Origin: Gammaproteobacteria bacterium
Lineage (GTDB): Bacteria > Pseudomonadota > Gammaproteobacteria > SZUA-229
Length of the DNA: 31,529 nucleotides
Direction of reading: 5' to 3'
Assembly: GCA_023136715.1 (NCBI GenBank)
Contig: JAGLQT010000171.1
Coordinates: 1-31,529, forward strand
Under the pieces are notes generated by a model that worked only from the letters and a program-made list of their open reading frames with translations, was not told the DNA's origin and did no database searches. The position numbers were made by a program, and so were the translations under genes. This document shows positions 29,426 through 31,529 of this stretch, in pieces (positions within the stretch are counted from its first letter, which is position 1; each line of letters starts with the position of its first letter).

Positions 29426-31529
29426 AGGCGATGATTCACTTTCTTGTGACCAGACCTCTGGTTGTCAATCTTGTCTCAGTATTTCTATTGGTGCTTGGCC
29501 TGGTAGTTTCACTATTCTTTATGCAGATCGAAGCATTTCCCAATGTGAATCTTGATGTTGTGCAAGTTAATGTAGCTTATCCCGGTGCATCACCAAAAGA
29601 ACTCGAACAACTCGTTGTTACGCCTATTGAGCAGGAGCTCAAGTCGCTCAATGGAATTGATAAAATGATTTCCATGTCATTTCCTGGTTCCGCTCGTATC
29701 ATCATGGAGCTTGATCCAAACGCAAATAACAGGGATCGAATATCTAGTGAAATTAGTATTGCGATTGATAAAGCGAGTTTGCCGAGTGATCTGCCTGCTG
29801 ATCCTGTTGTGACTGAAGTTGATGGCTCGGTTTTTCCTGTTATTCGTTTAGCTATTTCTGCACCTCTTGATGATCTTGCGCTTAAACGTCTTGGGGATAA
29901 TATAAAAGATGACCTGTTGGCAATTAAGGGAGTTGCCAAAGTGGTGATCGAGGGTGATAGAAAGCCTGAGTACAGGATTGTTGTTGATCCTGACAAGATG
30001 CGTGAGCAGCATATTTCAATTGCTGAAATATCTACTGCGGTAAAAAGCTGGAATGTTAATGCACCTGGTGGTGATATTGATACAGAGGCTGGGCAGCGTG
30101 CGGTTAGGCTTGTGGGTGAGTTTCGGGATATTGAAGATGCTTCACAGTTAGTCTTGCGTGCTAATGAAGAGGGCGATGTCTTACGTTTATCAGATGTAGC
30201 GACAATTACTGAATCGCTGGTTGAGCCGATAACATTGCATGATGTTGCTGGTGGACCTGCCTTATCAGTACTTGTACTGAAAAAATCAGAAGCCGATATT
30301 ATTGAAATGGTTGAGCTCATCAAAGCATATATTGATATTGTGCCGCAACGATATGGCGAAGCTGTTCAGGTAAAAAGTTTTCAGGATTTCTCACGTTTTG
30401 CGAGCATGCGTCTTGGCGTGCTAACAAACAATGGCATGGTGGGTATCATGCTGGTATTTGTTTCACTGTTACTTTTTTTACGTTTTTCAGTAGCTATGAC
30501 TACAACCTGGGGCCTTCCCATAATTTTTATGACGGGGATTTTCATTATTTATTTTTCTGGTTTGACGCTTAACCTGGTTTCCATGATGGGTTTTATTATG
30601 GTGCTGGGTATGCTGGTTGATGATGCGATTATTATCGGTGAAAACATCACGCATCATATGGAGAAGGGGTTGAATCCTGTTGAGGCTGCAGTTAAAGGTT
30701 CAGTTGAATTGATTGGGCCGGTCACCACGACAATTTTGACAACAATAGCCGCTTTTTTGCCTATGATGTTTATGTCAGGAATTATCGGCAAGTTTATTAT
30801 TGCAATTCCAATTGTGGTAATTACCTTGTTGGCACTTTCATGGCTTGAGTCTTTCCTTATTCTTCCTAGTCATGTTGCTCATGTTACCAATCCAGATAAA
30901 CATCCCCCTGAACGCCGTTGGTTACAGTGGCTTGAAAATACATACGCTAAAATATTGCTTTTTGCGATCAGGTTTAGATGGCTTACTGTTGGTATTTCAT
31001 TTTCAGTGTTAATCGCTGTTTTTGTTCTTGCCAAAACAAGTTTATCTTTTCAGTTATTTCCACCAGTGGGGGTTGAAGAATTTATTGTACGTGTTACTGC
31101 CAATCCGGGCACGAGTCTGGTTCAGATGCGAGAGCATATACGCTCGGTTGATCGTGAATTACGTAGTGTCATTAACCCTGAATATTTAGAAGCTACGTTG
31201 TCAAAAGCAGGGGATGTCTCTTTCGATCAGGGTGATCCGCTGACACAACGTGGTAGTCGTTATGGCCAAATCCGTGCTATTTACACTTCGGCAGCCAGTC
31301 GTCAGCAGCACGATGCGCTGGATGATATGAAGCTGGCTTCTGACAGGCTAAAGGAAAAATTTCCTGATCTGGATATCTCAACAACTGAAGTTCGACAGGG
31401 GCCACCTCTTGGGAGGGCATTGGAAGCAGAGATCTCAAGTTATGATGAGCAATCCGGTCAGGTCGCAGCAAGAAATTTGATTGATTTTCTTGGCACTGTT
31501 GAAGGCGTTACCACCATTGATAGCGGTCT
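29422..31529 (+). CDS. RND efflux transporter permease, N-terminal part (runs off right edge)
   Basis: Inner membrane proton-driven efflux pump of the AcrB-like RND superfamily; 702 codons are visible with no stop. It starts MKAMIHFLVTRPLVVNLVSV, the first transmembrane helix, followed by the porter-domain signature YPGASPKELEQLVVTPIEQE. The proton relay Asp pair is present at 400-401 in GMLVDDAIIIGEN, within LNLVSMMGFIMVLGMLVDDA, and the helix bundle continues with GPVTTTILTTIAAFLPMMFM. The second porter repeat begins after about residue 530 (FQLFPPVGVEEFIVRVTANP). The start overlaps the TolC-like stop. Substrate and subfamily (drug versus other) cannot be told. The adaptor gene may lie downstream, outside the window. 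Confidence 0.92.
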   Translation, partial: MKAMIHFLVTRPLVVNLVSVFLLVLGLVVSLFFMQIEAFPNVNLDVVQVNVAYPGASPKELEQLVVTPIEQELKSLNGIDKMISMSFPGSARIIMELDPNANNRDRISSEISIAIDKASLPSDLPADPVVTEVDGSVFPVIRLAISAPLDDLALKRLGDNIKDDLLAIKGVAKVVIEGDRKPEYRIVVDPDKMREQHISIAEISTAVKSWNVNAPGGDIDTEAGQRAVRLVGEFRDIEDASQLVLRANEEGDVLRLSDVATITESLVEPITLHDVAGGPALSVLVLKKSEADIIEMVELIKAYIDIVPQRYGEAVQVKSFQDFSRFASMRLGVLTNNGMVGIMLVFVSLLLFLRFSVAMTTTWGLPIIFMTGIFIIYFSGLTLNLVSMMGFIMVLGMLVDDAIIIGENITHHMEKGLNPVEAAVKGSVELIGPVTTTILTTIAAFLPMMFMSGIIGKFIIAIPIVVITLLALSWLESFLILPSHVAHVTNPDKHPPERRWLQWLENTYAKILLFAIRFRWLTVGISFSVLIAVFVLAKTSLSFQLFPPVGVEEFIVRVTANPGTSLVQMREHIRSVDRELRSVINPEYLEATLSKAGDVSFDQGDPLTQRGSRYGQIRAIYTSAASRQQHDALDDMKLASDRLKEKFPDLDISTTEVRQGPPLGRALEAEISSYDEQSGQVAARNLIDFLGTVEGVTTIDSG

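Noticed and set aside
29577..30323. 248-codon Ser/Thr-rich frame on the minus strand
   Set aside because: It is the antisense shadow of the RND pump gene, which has unambiguous family motifs in the plus frame.
1..31529. CRISPR array, tRNA or rRNA gene, IS element, prophage, toxin-antitoxin or defence island
   Set aside because: Reading both strands showed no spaced direct repeats, transposase or integrase motifs, cloverleaf genes or defence-type domains. Apart from the acyltransferase gene, the region is ordinary chromosome.

Overview
The window reads as a chromosomal core segment of a Gram-negative gammaproteobacterium of moderate G+C. The evidence is the gene set and order: pyrG-kdsA-eno-ftsB-ispD-ispF, nudJ-mnmA-hflD, comEC-exbB-exbD-msbA-lpxK-ycaR, plus rlmKL, an Rsd/AlgQ-type protein, YcaO, YqiA and YbcJ. 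I cannot place it to order level. KdsA has the Cys-containing, probably metal-dependent sequence type also known from Xanthomonas, and the nucleoside phosphorylase looks like the Pseudomonas methylthioinosine enzyme. No rRNA, tRNA, CRISPR array, insertion sequence or phage gene was seen.

Layout. (1) 1-4745, plus strand: CTP synthase (5' end outside the window), Kdo-8-P synthase, enolase, FtsB, IspD and IspF, tightly packed. (2) 4926-5348: a separate gene for an HU-domain protein with a Lys-rich, histone-H1-like tail, closed by a clear terminator. (3) 5441-11962: yqiA-like esterase, then a probable operon nagZ, mscS-like, dsrE-like, hpt, methylthioinosine phosphorylase, ybcJ-like and ycaO, with gaps of at most 26 bases or overlaps. 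(4) 12089-15574: an AT-rich acyltransferase-3 gene, a PlsC-like acyltransferase and a large FAD-dependent oxidoreductase. (5) 15592-18303, minus strand: DUF2062, nudJ, mnmA and hflD in that transcription order, with 4-base start/stop overlaps and a good sigma-70 promoter. (6) 18435-27128, plus strand: comEC, exbB, exbD, msbA, lpxK, ycaR (59 codons) and rlmKL. (7) 27132-27626, minus: rsd/algQ-like, convergent with rlmKL. (8) A 338-base AT-rich intergenic region with two perfect inverted repeats, then a TolC-type outer membrane protein overlapping an RND pump gene that runs off the right edge.

Functional themes. Envelope biogenesis dominates: Kdo and lipid A (kdsA, lpxK, msbA), isoprenoid precursors (ispD, ispF), division (ftsB), muropeptide recycling (nagZ), acyl modification and efflux. 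A second theme is purine and methylthio-nucleoside salvage: the phosphorylase should release hypoxanthine, which the neighbouring Hpt can convert to IMP. A third is RNA modification (mnmA, rlmKL, and the Trm112-like ycaR directly before rlmKL).

I found no clearly new defence, mobile or biosynthetic system. The most useful leads are the H1-tailed HU protein, the ycaR-rlmKL adjacency, the DsrE/methylthioinosine/YcaO operon context, and the inverted repeats before the efflux genes.
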